64,000 nucleotides of DNA, taken from WVYX01 sp039592335 (lineage in GTDB: Bacteria; Gemmatimonadota; Gemmatimonadetes; Gemmatimonadales; GWC2-71-9). The DNA lies in contig JBDHBX010000010.1 of the NCBI GenBank assembly GCA_039592335.1, forward strand, positions 37,339 through 101,338. The letters are read 5' to 3'. Below, one piece after another: positions 1 to 8,594 of this stretch; position 1 is the stretch's first letter, and the number at the start of each line of letters is the position of its first letter. A program made the position numbers and the translations under genes. A model generated the notes under the pieces. It was not told the DNA's origin. It was given only the letters and a program-made list of their open reading frames with translations, and searched no databases.

Positions 1-2
1 GG

Positions 3-2078
3 TCGGTGCGGGGCGCTGACAAGGTGTCCGTGCGCAAGGTGCGCGGTCGGGTGCAGCTGCTGGCCGGGCGGCCCTACGATCCCGCGGTGGCCGCTCGCTC
101 GCGGGCCGCGATCGACTCCCTCTACATCAAGGAGGGCTACTACGCCACCGCCGTGGGGACCCGCGAGTTCCCGCAGGAGGACGGCAGCCTCCAGCTGGTA
201 TTCGAGATCAACGAGGGTCGCCGGGTCACCATCTCGCAGGTCGTCATCGAGGGCAACGAGCACCTCACCGACGACGACGTCGTGGCGGAGATGGCGGTGA
301 GCCCCGAGGGCTTCTGGTGGTGGCGCAAAGGCGACTTCAGCGACCAGGATCTCGAGCGAGACATCCGCGAGCGAATCCCGATGTACTACGCCTCCGAGGG
401 GTTCATCGATGCCCAGGTCGTGAGCGACACCCTCATCGTCAACGAGAACACCGGGAAGGGACGCCTGGTGCTCCAGGTGAGCGAGGGCCGGCGCTACGAG
501 GTGGGCGGCTTCGAGGTGGTGGGGAACCGCCAGTTCTCGGTCGAGCAGATCCGCAGGTTCTACCCGTTCGACAAGCAGAGCAGCGGCTTTCTGGGCTTCG
601 GCGGCGGGGACAGCGAAGGTCCGCGGTACTTCGCCCTGGACGAGTGGGATGCCGCGACCCAGCAGGTTCGCTCGCTCTACATGAACAACGGCTACATCTA
701 CGCGCAGGTGCAGCCAACGTTGGTGCGCCGGTCGGAGGCCGACGGGCGCAACGTCGTGGACCTGCGCTGGCAGATCGTCGAGCGGAACCCGGCGGTCGTC
801 AACAAGGTGCTCATCCGCGGGAACACCACCACGCACGAGGACGTGATCCGGCGGGCCATCACCGTCGTGCCGGGCGACGTGATGCGGCAGGACGCGCTGA
901 TCCAGTCGTACCAGCGTATCTCCAACCTCGGCTTCTTCGACCAGCCGCTACCGATTCCCGACACGGAGCAGGCGAACCAGCAGGGCGACGTCAACGTCAT
1001 CTTCAACGTCAAGGAACGGCACACCGGCAACGTCAACTTCGGCGCTTCGGTGGGGCAGGGCACGGGCGTGGGCGGGTTCATCGGGCTGGACGAGCCCAAC
1101 CTCTTCGGCCAGGGCAAGCGGGTCGCCTTCCAGTGGCAGTTCGGCCGGAACATCAACAACTTCAACATCTCCTACAGCGACCCGGCCATCAAAGGCAGCC
1201 TGATCTCGGGGACAGTCACGCTGCATCGCTCCCGGCTGCGCTACACCGTCGCGGACCTCGGGCGCATCAACTCCCGCGGCGTCAGCGTGCAAGTGGGGTT
1301 CCCCTGGCGCAAGTCGCGCTTCACGCGGTTCATCGTCTCCTATACGCTGCAGCAGGACCAGTACGATTCCCCAACGCTCGCGTCGCGCTTCGTGTGCGAC
1401 GGCTGCGTGCTGTCAATGGTGTCGCTGAGCCTGGTACGCGACACGCGCATCGGCCTGCCGTTCCCCACGGGCGGCACGATGCACCGCTTCACTATCGGAC
1501 AGGGCGGGGGCATTCTGGGCGGAAGCGGCGACTTCCGGCGGGCCACCTTCGAGGGCCGCTGGTTCACCCCGCTGGCCACACTCGGCGGGAGCAACCCCAT
1601 GGCCGCACCCATGACGGTGGTGTTCGGGCTGCGCGCGCAGGTCGGCGGCGTGTGGGGAGACGCCGGCCCGCATTTCCGCCAGCTGTTTGCCATGGGCGGG
1701 GTGCAGTTCGGGATCCCGCTGCGGGGCTACGAGGAGTTCTCGATCACGCCACGCGGATTCGACCCGCTCGCCGAGGGACAGGCAGCGAGTACCGTTGATG
1801 CGTTCGGCGGCGCCTATTTCGCGGGCGGCGCCGAGGTGGGCTTCCGGCTCAGCCAGTCCATGTACCTCGCGTTGTTCTACGACGCCGGGAACGTGTGGGC
1901 GGGTCCGCGGGAGCTCAACCCGACCAGGCTGTACCGGGGAGCCGGCATCGGCGCGAGTCTCATCACGCCGTTGGGCCCGATCGGCATCGACTACGCCTAC
2001 GCCTTCGATCGGGTCGACATCTTTGGGATTCCCAATCCGGGGTGGAAATTCCACTTCCGACTTGGAAACTTCTTCTAA
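3..2078 (+). CDS. bamA: BamA outer-membrane protein assembly factor, 5'-truncated by window edge
   Basis: BamA is the Omp85 core of the BAM complex that inserts beta-barrel proteins into the outer membrane. The reading frame is open to the window edge, so the signal peptide and first POTRA domain lie upstream; about 690 residues are visible. Three full POTRA repeats, each with a central VIEGN, VVGN or IRGN strand, follow a partial one over roughly residues 1-336. The barrel covers about 337-690. An LRGY motif near residue 576 matches the conserved (V/L)RG(F/Y) of barrel loop 6. The chain ends in Phe-Phe, the usual C-terminal beta-signal. The GTG at position 6 is only an internal codon. skp follows after 32 bases, the classical bamA-skp-lpxD order. 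Confidence 0.95.
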   Translation, partial: SVRGADKVSVRKVRGRVQLLAGRPYDPAVAARSRAAIDSLYIKEGYYATAVGTREFPQEDGSLQLVFEINEGRRVTISQVVIEGNEHLTDDDVVAEMAVSPEGFWWWRKGDFSDQDLERDIRERIPMYYASEGFIDAQVVSDTLIVNENTGKGRLVLQVSEGRRYEVGGFEVVGNRQFSVEQIRRFYPFDKQSSGFLGFGGGDSEGPRYFALDEWDAATQQVRSLYMNNGYIYAQVQPTLVRRSEADGRNVVDLRWQIVERNPAVVNKVLIRGNTTTHEDVIRRAITVVPGDVMRQDALIQSYQRISNLGFFDQPLPIPDTEQANQQGDVNVIFNVKERHTGNVNFGASVGQGTGVGGFIGLDEPNLFGQGKRVAFQWQFGRNINNFNISYSDPAIKGSLISGTVTLHRSRLRYTVADLGRINSRGVSVQVGFPWRKSRFTRFIVSYTLQQDQYDSPTLASRFVCDGCVLSMVSLSLVRDTRIGLPFPTGGTMHRFTIGQGGGILGGSGDFRRATFEGRWFTPLATLGGSNPMAAPMTVVFGLRAQVGGVWGDAGPHFRQLFAMGGVQFGIPLRGYEEFSITPRGFDPLAEGQAASTVDAFGGAYFAGGAEVGFRLSQSMYLALFYDAGNVWAGPRELNPTRLYRGAGIGASLITPLGPIGIDYAYAFDRVDIFGIPNPGWKFHFRLGNFF

Positions 2079-2110
2079 TCAAGCCTATGACCATGTACCT
2101 GGAGCGTAAG

Positions 2111-2662
2111 ATGGCTCGTTGGGGATTGGCCGCACTGGCCGTGTTGTTGGTGGTAGGGGTTGCTGCTCTGCCGGCATCCGATTCGAATGCCGCGGTCCAA
2201 CAGGGGCCGGAGATCGCCTACGTGAGCACCGAGATCGTGCTACGGCAGACGCCGGGGTTCGCGGCGGCGGAGTCCACGTTCAACGCCGAGATGCTGGGCT
2301 ACCAGACCGAAGTGCAGACCCTGCAGCAGACGCTCGACTCGGCGGTCAGCGCCTTCAACCAGCAGTCGATCGTGCTGTCGCCGACGGCGCGGCAGGAGAG
2401 GGCGGAGGAGCTGCGTGTACTGCAGCAGCAGCTCGAGCAGCGCACCAACCAGCTGCAGACACAGGCGGCAACGCGGCAGCAGGAGCTGGTGGGACCGCTG
2501 GAGGAGCGCATTCAGGCCGTGATCGACGGCTTGCGCGCCGAGCGCAGCATTTCGCTCATATTCGATGTGTCGGCACCCGGCAGCAGCATCATCTCGGCCG
2601 ATCCCGCGCTCGACATCACGCCGATCGTCGTGCAACGGCTGACCGGCGCAAGCGAACAGTAG
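2111..2662 (+). CDS. skp: OmpH/Skp family periplasmic chaperone
   Basis: Skp/OmpH proteins are periplasmic holdases that carry unfolded outer-membrane proteins to BamA. The 183-residue product starts with a basic residue and a hydrophobic stretch (about residues 5-20) consistent with a Sec signal peptide. The start of the mature chain, with IAYVSTE near residue 38, is typical of the family. A long Gln/Glu-rich helical region (about 65-135) would form the coiled-coil arms. I chose the ATG at 2111 because GGAG lies six bases upstream; in-frame ATGs at 2087 and 2093 would add a few residues before the signal. It sits between bamA and lpxD, as in many diderms. Confidence 0.88.
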   Translation: MARWGLAALAVLLVVGVAALPASDSNAAVQQGPEIAYVSTEIVLRQTPGFAAAESTFNAEMLGYQTEVQTLQQTLDSAVSAFNQQSIVLSPTARQERAEELRVLQQQLEQRTNQLQTQAATRQQELVGPLEERIQAVIDGLRAERSISLIFDVSAPGSSIISADPALDITPIVVQRLTGASEQ

Positions 2663-2669
2663 CGCTCGC

Positions 2670-3704
2670 GTGAGCGCCGGATCTGGTCTGACCGCCGGCC
2701 AGATCGCGGACCTGGTCGGCGGCGAGCTCGTTGGCCGGCACGATGTCATGATCGCCGGGGTGGCCCCCCTCGACCGGGCCGGCCCCGGCGACCTTGCTTT
2801 TCTTGTTTCGCCCCGGTACGAGCCGTACTTTGAGCGATCCTCCGCGGGTGCGGTGTTGCTCGGCCCCGGGTTTCGGGACCTGGCCGCCGGACCCGCGACG
2901 CGTATCATGGTAGCCGACCCGCTTCCGGCACTTGCTCGCGCCCTCGAGGCACTCTATCCCGCGGAACCGACCCGCTGGACGGTGCACCGCTCGGCGCACA
3001 TCGGTCCAGGCGCACGGTGGCACGGCCGCATCGCGATCGGGTCCGGCGCGGTCCTGGGCCACGACGTACGGCTGGGACACAACTGCGTCATCGGCGACCA
3101 CGCACACCTCGAGGATGGAGTCGTGCTGGGCGACGACTGCCGCGTGGAGGCGCACGCCGTGGTGCACAGCGGCGCGGAGCTCGGCCACCGCGTGCTCGTC
3201 CGGGCGGGCGCGCGGGTCGGCGGCAAGGGCTTCGCGTTCGCCGAGACCGGCGACGGCCACGTCCCCATTCGGCACGTGGGACGCTGCGTGATCGGCGACG
3301 ACGTCGAGATCGGGGCCAACACGACGGTCGACCGCGGAAGCGTGGACGACACCGTGGTGGGGTCCGGCACGAAGATCGACAACCTCGTGCAGGTCGCGCA
3401 CAACGTGCGCATCGGCGCGCGCTGCATCGTCATGGCACAGGTGGGCATTGCGGGCAGCACGGTGGTCGAGGACGACGTCATGCTCGCTGGGCAGGCGGGC
3501 CTCGCCGACCACCTGACCGTGGGGCGCGGCGCCCGGGTCGCCGCGCAGAGCGGGGTGATCGGCGACATCGCCCCGGAAGACACGGTGTCCGGCTACCCCG
3601 CCCGCAGCCACCGCGCCGTGCTGCGGCAAGTGGCCGCGCTGGCACGCCTCACGCCGCTGGTCCCGTCCATCGAAAGGATGATTGCGCGCAATGACCCAAG
3701 CTAG
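2670..3704 (+). CDS. lpxD: UDP-3-O-(3-hydroxyacyl)glucosamine N-acyltransferase LpxD
   Basis: LpxD transfers a 3-hydroxyacyl chain from ACP to the 2-amino group of UDP-3-O-acyl-glucosamine, the third step of lipid A synthesis. The 344-residue protein has an N-terminal uridine-binding domain (about 1-100) and then a left-handed beta-helix of hexapeptide repeats (I/V/L-G-x4) to about residue 310. The catalytic His is in the VAHN motif at residue 244, and the C-terminal GYPA turn is typical. Length matches the family. The GTG start lies seven bases after the skp stop. The end overlaps lpxC-fabZ by 14 bases, suggesting coupled translation. Confidence 0.95.
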   Translation: MSAGSGLTAGQIADLVGGELVGRHDVMIAGVAPLDRAGPGDLAFLVSPRYEPYFERSSAGAVLLGPGFRDLAAGPATRIMVADPLPALARALEALYPAEPTRWTVHRSAHIGPGARWHGRIAIGSGAVLGHDVRLGHNCVIGDHAHLEDGVVLGDDCRVEAHAVVHSGAELGHRVLVRAGARVGGKGFAFAETGDGHVPIRHVGRCVIGDDVEIGANTTVDRGSVDDTVVGSGTKIDNLVQVAHNVRIGARCIVMAQVGIAGSTVVEDDVMLAGQAGLADHLTVGRGARVAAQSGVIGDIAPEDTVSGYPARSHRAVLRQVAALARLTPLVPSIERMIARNDPS

Positions 3705-4968
3705 ACGCTCCATCGCCAAGCCGGCGATCGTGCGGGGGACCGGCCTGCACACGGGGGCCGATGTCACCGCGAAGCTGCTGCCGGCCGACGAGGGAACGGG
3801 CGTGCGCTTTCGCCGCACCGACCAGGATGCGCCGCTGGAGATCGCGGCGCTATTGGAGATGGTGAGCCAATCCGAGCGCCGCACCAGCCTGGGTGAGGGT
3901 GACCGCGTCGTCCATACCGTGGAGCATGTGATGGCGGCGGTCGCGGCGCATCAGATCGATGATCTGGTGATCGAGCTGGACGGGCCCGAGCCGCCGGCGG
4001 GCGATGGCAGCGCGGCCCCGTACTTCCACGCCCTGGCCGACGCCGGCGTAACTGAGGTGGGGGGCGCGGCAACGGTCTATCGACCGAACGCACCCGTCGT
4101 CGTGCGGGAGGGCGAGGCGACGTACCTCGTAGCCCCGAGCGACCAGCTGCGCCTCACCGTGACCATCGAGTGGGATCACCCTGCCATCGGGCGGCAATCG
4201 GGCGCGTACGACATCACGAGTGAGGCCTTCGAGCGCGAGCTCGCCGGCGCGCGCACCTTCGGCTTCGTCGCGGATGCCGACGCCCTCAGGGAGCAGGGGC
4301 TGGCCCTCGGGGCGTCGCCTGACAACACGATCGCGCTGTCCGACACCGGCGTCGAGGGCACCGAGCTGCGCTGGCCCGACGAGTTCGTGCGGCACAAGGC
4401 CGCGGACGTGCTGGGCGACCTCGCCCTCCTGGGTGGCCGTTTGGAGGCCGACGTGGTCGCGTTCCGTCCCAGCCACCGGGGCAATCTGGCGCTGGCACGC
4501 ACCCTCAAGCGGGTCTCGGGGCTGAAGGCGCCGCCGGTCGCCGGCATCCAGGAGATCCTGGGGATCCTGCCGCACCGCTATCCCATCCTGCTGGTGGACC
4601 GGATCATCGAGCTGGTCCCCGGAGAGCGAATCGTCGGCATCAAGAACGTGACCTTCAACGAGCCGTTCTTCCAGGGCCATTTCCCCGGACACCCCGTCAT
4701 GCCGGGGGTGCTCATCGTGGAGGCCATGGCGCAGACGGGCGGCATGATGCTGATGGACCAGATCGGCGATCCGGAGAGCAAGGTCGTGTACTTCATGTCG
4801 ATCGACAACGTGAAGTTCCGACGCCCGGTGGTCCCCGGAGATCAACTGCGCTTCGAACTCGAGATGCTCCAGTTCCGCGGCAAACGCTGTCGCATGCGCG
4901 GCGTTGGCTACGTGGACGGACAGCCGGCGGCCGAGGCCGAGTTCACGGCGGCGATCGTGGATCGATGA
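3691..4968 (+). CDS. lpxC-fabZ: Bifunctional LpxC deacetylase / FabZ dehydratase
   Basis: This is a natural fusion of the committed lipid A enzyme, the zinc-dependent UDP-3-O-acyl-GlcNAc deacetylase LpxC (about 1-285), with the 3-hydroxyacyl-ACP dehydratase FabZ (about 286-425). LpxC residues are all present: Glu78/His79 in TVEH, the zinc ligands His235 and Asp239 in HKAADVLGD, and catalytic His262 in SHRGN. FabZ shows PHRYP, the active-site His330 in GHFPGHP and Glu344 in EAMAQ. The same fusion is known in Bacteroidota. ATG 3691 is preferred, with GAAAGGA about 12 bases upstream; an in-frame TTG at 3682 is an alternative. It overlaps lpxD and shares ATGA with lpxA. Confidence 0.96.
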   Translation: MTQARRSIAKPAIVRGTGLHTGADVTAKLLPADEGTGVRFRRTDQDAPLEIAALLEMVSQSERRTSLGEGDRVVHTVEHVMAAVAAHQIDDLVIELDGPEPPAGDGSAAPYFHALADAGVTEVGGAATVYRPNAPVVVREGEATYLVAPSDQLRLTVTIEWDHPAIGRQSGAYDITSEAFERELAGARTFGFVADADALREQGLALGASPDNTIALSDTGVEGTELRWPDEFVRHKAADVLGDLALLGGRLEADVVAFRPSHRGNLALARTLKRVSGLKAPPVAGIQEILGILPHRYPILLVDRIIELVPGERIVGIKNVTFNEPFFQGHFPGHPVMPGVLIVEAMAQTGGMMLMDQIGDPESKVVYFMSIDNVKFRRPVVPGDQLRFELEMLQFRGKRCRMRGVGYVDGQPAAEAEFTAAIVDR

Positions 4969-5741
4969 CGCCACGGTTCCATCCCACCGCGCTGATCGAC
5001 CCTGACACGGAGATCGGAGCCGACGTCACGATCGGGCCCTACGCGGTGATCGGACCCCGCGTGACCGTGGGGGACGGCACCGCCATCGGCCCTCACGCGG
5101 TAATCCAGCAGGACACGCGGCTGGGGCGGCGCTGCACCGTGGGGGCCGGCGCCGTGCTGGGCGCCGATCCGCAGGACGTGAAGTACGAGGGTGAATCCAC
5201 GTGGCTCGAGGTGGGCGACGAGACGACCATCCGGGAGTACTCCACGCTGCACCGTGGCACCGAAGCGCGCGGCAAGACCAGCGTCGGGCGGCGCTGCTTC
5301 CTGATGACCTACGTGCACGTGGCGCATGACTGCGTGCTGGAGGACGAGGTCACCATCGCCAACGCGGTCCAGCTCTCGGGGCACGTCACGATCGAGGCAC
5401 ACGCCACCGTGAGCGGATTGAGTCCGGTTCACCAGTTCGTGCGGATCGGCACGTACGCGTACGTGGGCGGGGGCTCCCGCGTTCCCCAGGATGTCCCACC
5501 CTACACGACCGCCGTAGGCAACCCGCTGAAGCTGTACGGCCTCAACACGGTGGGCCTCACACGCGCCGGATTCTCCCCGGAGGTGCGTCTCGCACTCAAG
5601 CAGGCCTACCGCTTGCTGTTCAACTCCGACCTCGCCCGGTCGGAGGCCGTCGAGCTGGTGCGACGCGAGCACGGTTCCGTCCCCGAAGCGCTGCGCCTGG
5701 CGGACTTCGTGGCGCACTCCGAGCGCGGAGTGCTCGTGTGA
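4965..5741 (+). CDS. lpxA: UDP-N-acetylglucosamine O-acyltransferase LpxA
   Basis: LpxA adds the first 3-hydroxyacyl chain to UDP-GlcNAc. The 258-residue length is typical. Hexapeptide beta-helix repeats fill the first 190 residues, followed by the helical C-terminal domain. The catalytic His is His121 in the VHVAHDC motif. By alignment from memory with the E. coli enzyme, the acyl-chain ruler position (Gly173 there) is Gly169 here, which would fit a long, about C14, hydroxyacyl donor; this is inference. The ATG overlaps the lpxC-fabZ stop (ATGA), and the end overlaps lpxB (GTGA). Confidence 0.95.
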   Translation: MTPRFHPTALIDPDTEIGADVTIGPYAVIGPRVTVGDGTAIGPHAVIQQDTRLGRRCTVGAGAVLGADPQDVKYEGESTWLEVGDETTIREYSTLHRGTEARGKTSVGRRCFLMTYVHVAHDCVLEDEVTIANAVQLSGHVTIEAHATVSGLSPVHQFVRIGTYAYVGGGSRVPQDVPPYTTAVGNPLKLYGLNTVGLTRAGFSPEVRLALKQAYRLLFNSDLARSEAVELVRREHGSVPEALRLADFVAHSERGVLV

Positions 5742-6844
5742 CACGCATCCTCGTCTCGGCGGGGGAGCCGTCGGGCGACGCCCACGCCGCCGCCGTGGTG
5801 GCGGCGCTCAAGCACACCACCCCCGAGTTGGACATCGAAGGTATCGGTGGCCCACTGATGGAGGCCGCAGGCGTGGAGCTGGTGGCGGGGATCGAGCAGC
5901 TTGCCGCCGTCGGGCTCGCCGAGGCGGTGCGGACCCTGCCGGCCCACTGGCAGCTGCTGGGACGCCTCAAGCGGCGGCTGGCGAGCGGGCGCTACGACGC
6001 GGTGGTGGTCGTCGACTACCCGGGGTTCCACTTGCGACTCGCCGCCGCCGCCCAGGCGGCCGGCGTGCCGCTGCTCTACTACATCGCCCCGCAGGTGTGG
6101 GCCTGGGGCGGCTGGCGCCTGCGCCCCATCCGGGAGCGGGTGCAGGCGCTGGCGGTGATTCTCCCGTTCGAGGAGCAGTACTTCGGCGCGCACGGCATTC
6201 GCGCCACGTTCGTGGGCCACCCGCTGCTGGACCGGCCGGCGGGACCCTCGCGCGCGGCGGCGCGTCACACACTGGGTCTCGACCCCGAGCGGCCGGTGCT
6301 CACGGTCTGCCCGGGGAGCCGCTCCGCCGAGGTGACACGTCTGCTGCCCACCTTCCGTGCTGCGGTACGGCAGCTGCGGCGCAGCGTGCCGGGGCTCGAG
6401 GCCGTGCTGCTGGACGCGGCGGGGGTGGTGCGCGGGGAGGTACCCGAGTGCTCCGTGTGGCGGGGGGACAGCGCGACGCTGTTCGCCGCCGCCGACGCCG
6501 GCCTGTGCAAGTCCGGCACGACGACCCTGGAGGCCGCCCTCGCGGGCATGCCCATGGTGATCGCGTACCGGATGCATCCCGCCACCTTCGCCATCGCCCG
6601 GCGCGCGGTGCGCGTGCCGGACATCGGGCTGGTGAATCTGGTTGCGGGGCATCGGGTGGCTCCCGAGCTGGTGCAGCAGGCGGCTACGGCCGAGGCCCTG
6701 GCCCGAGCCGTGCATCCCCTCCTCGAGCGCGACGGCGAGGAAGCCGCGGCGCAACGCGCGGCGTTCGCGGCCATTCGAACCGCCATGGGACCTCCCGGCG
6801 CCGCGCGGCGGGTGGCGGAACTCGTGCGGGGCCTGGCCGCATGA
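5738..6844 (+). CDS. lpxB: Lipid-A-disaccharide synthase LpxB
   Basis: LpxB (GT19) condenses UDP-2,3-diacylglucosamine with lipid X to form the lipid A disaccharide at the cytoplasmic face of the inner membrane. The 368-residue chain begins with the AGEPSGD signature (residues 8-14). It also has QVWAWG near residue 116, GHPL near 158, and the CPGSR and KSGTTTLE motifs of the nucleotide-sugar site in the C-terminal half. The start is GTG, overlapping the lpxA stop, and the stop overlaps the next gene's ATG. LpxH/LpxI, needed between LpxD and LpxB, is not in the window. Confidence 0.95.
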   Translation: MTRILVSAGEPSGDAHAAAVVAALKHTTPELDIEGIGGPLMEAAGVELVAGIEQLAAVGLAEAVRTLPAHWQLLGRLKRRLASGRYDAVVVVDYPGFHLRLAAAAQAAGVPLLYYIAPQVWAWGGWRLRPIRERVQALAVILPFEEQYFGAHGIRATFVGHPLLDRPAGPSRAAARHTLGLDPERPVLTVCPGSRSAEVTRLLPTFRAAVRQLRRSVPGLEAVLLDAAGVVRGEVPECSVWRGDSATLFAAADAGLCKSGTTTLEAALAGMPMVIAYRMHPATFAIARRAVRVPDIGLVNLVAGHRVAPELVQQAATAEALARAVHPLLERDGEEAAAQRAAFAAIRTAMGPPGAARRVAELVRGLAA

Positions 6845-7464
6845 CGGGTACCGTGGCGGCCGTGACTCGGTGGATCGCCACCCTGCTTGCCTCGAGCTGG
6901 CGGCTGGAAGTCTCCGGCGAGCAGCATGTGGCGCGCTTGCGGTCGGCCGGCGAGCGCATCATCTACGCCGTATGGCACGGCGCCCTGCTCCCTCCGCTGT
7001 GGCACCGTCGCCGCCAGGGCATCACGCTGTTAGTGAGCTCCCACCGCGACGGCACCCGACTCGCCGACGCCGCACGCCGCTGGGGCTACCGTGTCGCCTT
7101 CGGATCCAACACCCGCGGGGGTAGCGGCGGCCTGCGCAGCGTGGTGCGTGCGTTGGCCAAGGGCACGGAAGTCGCGTTCACCCCGGACGGTCCCCGCGGG
7201 CCGGCCCGCGTTGCGAAGCCCGGGGCGGTCGCCGCGGCGCAGCACGGCGAGGCGTTCATCGTGCCGATCGGCGCGGCCGCCGAACCGGCGTGGCGCGCGT
7301 CCTCGTGGGACGGCTTCACGGTCCCGCGGCCGTTCTCCAGAGTGCGGCTGGTGTACGGCGAACCCTTCCGCGTGCCCAAGGGCACTGCGGGGCTGGAGTG
7401 GGGCACCGCACACCTGGAGGATGCGCTCTCCACAGCGGAGCACGAGGCCCGATGCTCTGGGTAA
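6841..7464 (+). CDS. DUF374 lysophospholipid acyltransferase-family protein
   Basis: This 207-residue protein belongs to the DUF374 branch of the LPLAT acyltransferase superfamily. Visible hallmarks are YAVWHG near residue 42, SSHRDG near residue 62, the GSNTRGG turn, and TPDGPRGP near residue 118. Its place between lpxB and lpxK suggests it acylates a lipid A precursor, taking the role LpxL/LpxM play elsewhere, but substrate cannot be read from sequence. It overlaps lpxB by four bases and lpxK by 13. In related phyla the Kdo transferase waaA often sits nearby; here it is absent. Confidence 0.85.
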   Translation: MTGTVAAVTRWIATLLASSWRLEVSGEQHVARLRSAGERIIYAVWHGALLPPLWHRRRQGITLLVSSHRDGTRLADAARRWGYRVAFGSNTRGGSGGLRSVVRALAKGTEVAFTPDGPRGPARVAKPGAVAAAQHGEAFIVPIGAAAEPAWRASSWDGFTVPRPFSRVRLVYGEPFRVPKGTAGLEWGTAHLEDALSTAEHEARCSG

Positions 7465-8483
7465 CGCGCTGGTTGTGGCGCCGAGGCCTGCTCTCGGCCC
7501 GTCTCGCGCGGTTGCTGCTGCTGCCGCCGGCGTGGGCCTATCGCAGCGTCACTGCCGTGCGGGCCTGGAGCTACCAGCGGCACCTGCTCCCCCAGTCCAT
7601 CCCAACCGCGCCCACCGTGGCCGTGGGAAACCTCACCGTGGGAGGGTCGGGAAAGACGCCCGTGGCATCCTGGATCGCGTCCTACTACGTCGAGCGGGGC
7701 ATCAGGCCGGGCATCGTGTCGCGTGGCTACGGCGGCGACGAAGGGACGGTGCACCGCGTGCTCGTACCGCAGGCGGTCGTGGTGGAGGATCCCGATCGTG
7801 TCGCCGGGGCAGAGCAGGCCACGGAGCAAGGCGCGGAGGTGATCGTGCTGGACGACGCGTACCAGCGGCTCGACGTGGCGCGCGACCTCAACATCGCCGT
7901 GGTGAGCGCGGAATCGAGCCGGGCGGTCCCGTGGACGCTCCCAGCCGGGCCCTGGCGCGAGGGGTGGCGCGCACTGCGCCGAGCCGACCTCGTGGTGATC
8001 ACCCGCAAGCGCGCCGGACGGGCAGTGGCCCAGCAGGTCGCCGACCGCGTGCGACGCACCGCCCCCCGCGCGGGCATCGCGGTCGCCCACCTCGCGATCC
8101 GGGGCTTCCGGAGCATGCGCACGGGAGACCGCCTGGAGTTGGAGCGGCTCGCGGGCACCAGGGTCCTCGCCTCCGCCGGCGTCGGCGATCCCGACGCCTT
8201 CGCTGAGCAGTGCCGCGAATTGGGCGCCCTGGTCCAGCTGGCGCCCTGGCGGGATCATCACCGCTACTCCAGCTCGGATGTGCGCCGCCTGCTCCAAGCC
8301 GCTGGCGAGGTTGATTACGTTGTAGTCACCGAGAAGGACGCGGCGAAGCTGCGCGGTTGTTGGCCGGCGGAGGCGACCGATCCGCTGGTGGCGGCGCTGG
8401 AGGTGCGCTGGGAGCGCGGCCGCGCTACGGTGGAGACGGCACTCGAGGCCGTCGCCACCGACATCGCTACCCTCTTGACCTAG
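7452..8483 (+). CDS. lpxK: Tetraacyldisaccharide 4'-kinase LpxK
   Basis: LpxK phosphorylates the 4'-position of the tetraacyl disaccharide to give lipid IVA. The 343-residue protein has a short N-terminal amphipathic/hydrophobic segment (about 18-30). A Walker A loop (GNLTVGGSGKTP, residues 59-70), the SRGYG motif (90-94) and a DDAYQ Walker B-like motif in place of the common DDG(F/L)Q follow. The VTEKD motif (near residue 282) closes the fold. ATG 7452 lies inside the end of the upstream acyltransferase gene (13-base overlap). The gene closes the lipid A run begun at bamA. Confidence 0.93.
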   Translation: MLWVTRWLWRRGLLSARLARLLLLPPAWAYRSVTAVRAWSYQRHLLPQSIPTAPTVAVGNLTVGGSGKTPVASWIASYYVERGIRPGIVSRGYGGDEGTVHRVLVPQAVVVEDPDRVAGAEQATEQGAEVIVLDDAYQRLDVARDLNIAVVSAESSRAVPWTLPAGPWREGWRALRRADLVVITRKRAGRAVAQQVADRVRRTAPRAGIAVAHLAIRGFRSMRTGDRLELERLAGTRVLASAGVGDPDAFAEQCRELGALVQLAPWRDHHRYSSSDVRRLLQAAGEVDYVVVTEKDAAKLRGCWPAEATDPLVAALEVRWERGRATVETALEAVATDIATLLT

Positions 8484-8519
8484 ACGGGATCGCCCACGCG
8501 GCGCTCGACCCATGGCCAT

Positions 8520-8594
8520 ATGAGCGACGGCACCAGCACGGAAGCACCCGCCCGCGTCGCCGCCGTACACCGGCAGCGCGGGCTCGATGCCTGA
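8520..8594 (+). CDS. Candidate 24-codon micro-ORF coupled to rlmH
   Basis: An ATG at 8520 opens a 24-residue frame whose TGA (8592-8594) overlaps the rlmH ATG as TGATG. Third positions are almost all G or C, as in real genes here. The peptide (starting MSDGTSTEAPARV) has no recognisable family or membrane character, and I see no clear ribosome-binding site in front of it. It could be a coupling leader for rlmH or chance. Nothing else is visible in the 110-base gap after lpxK. Confidence 0.25.
   Translation: MSDGTSTEAPARVAAVHRQRGLDA

Noticed and set aside
317..1798. A long second frame inside bamA on the + strand.
   Set aside because: It is Arg/Gly/Pro-rich with no family resemblance, and bamA motifs run through the whole interval in the other frame.
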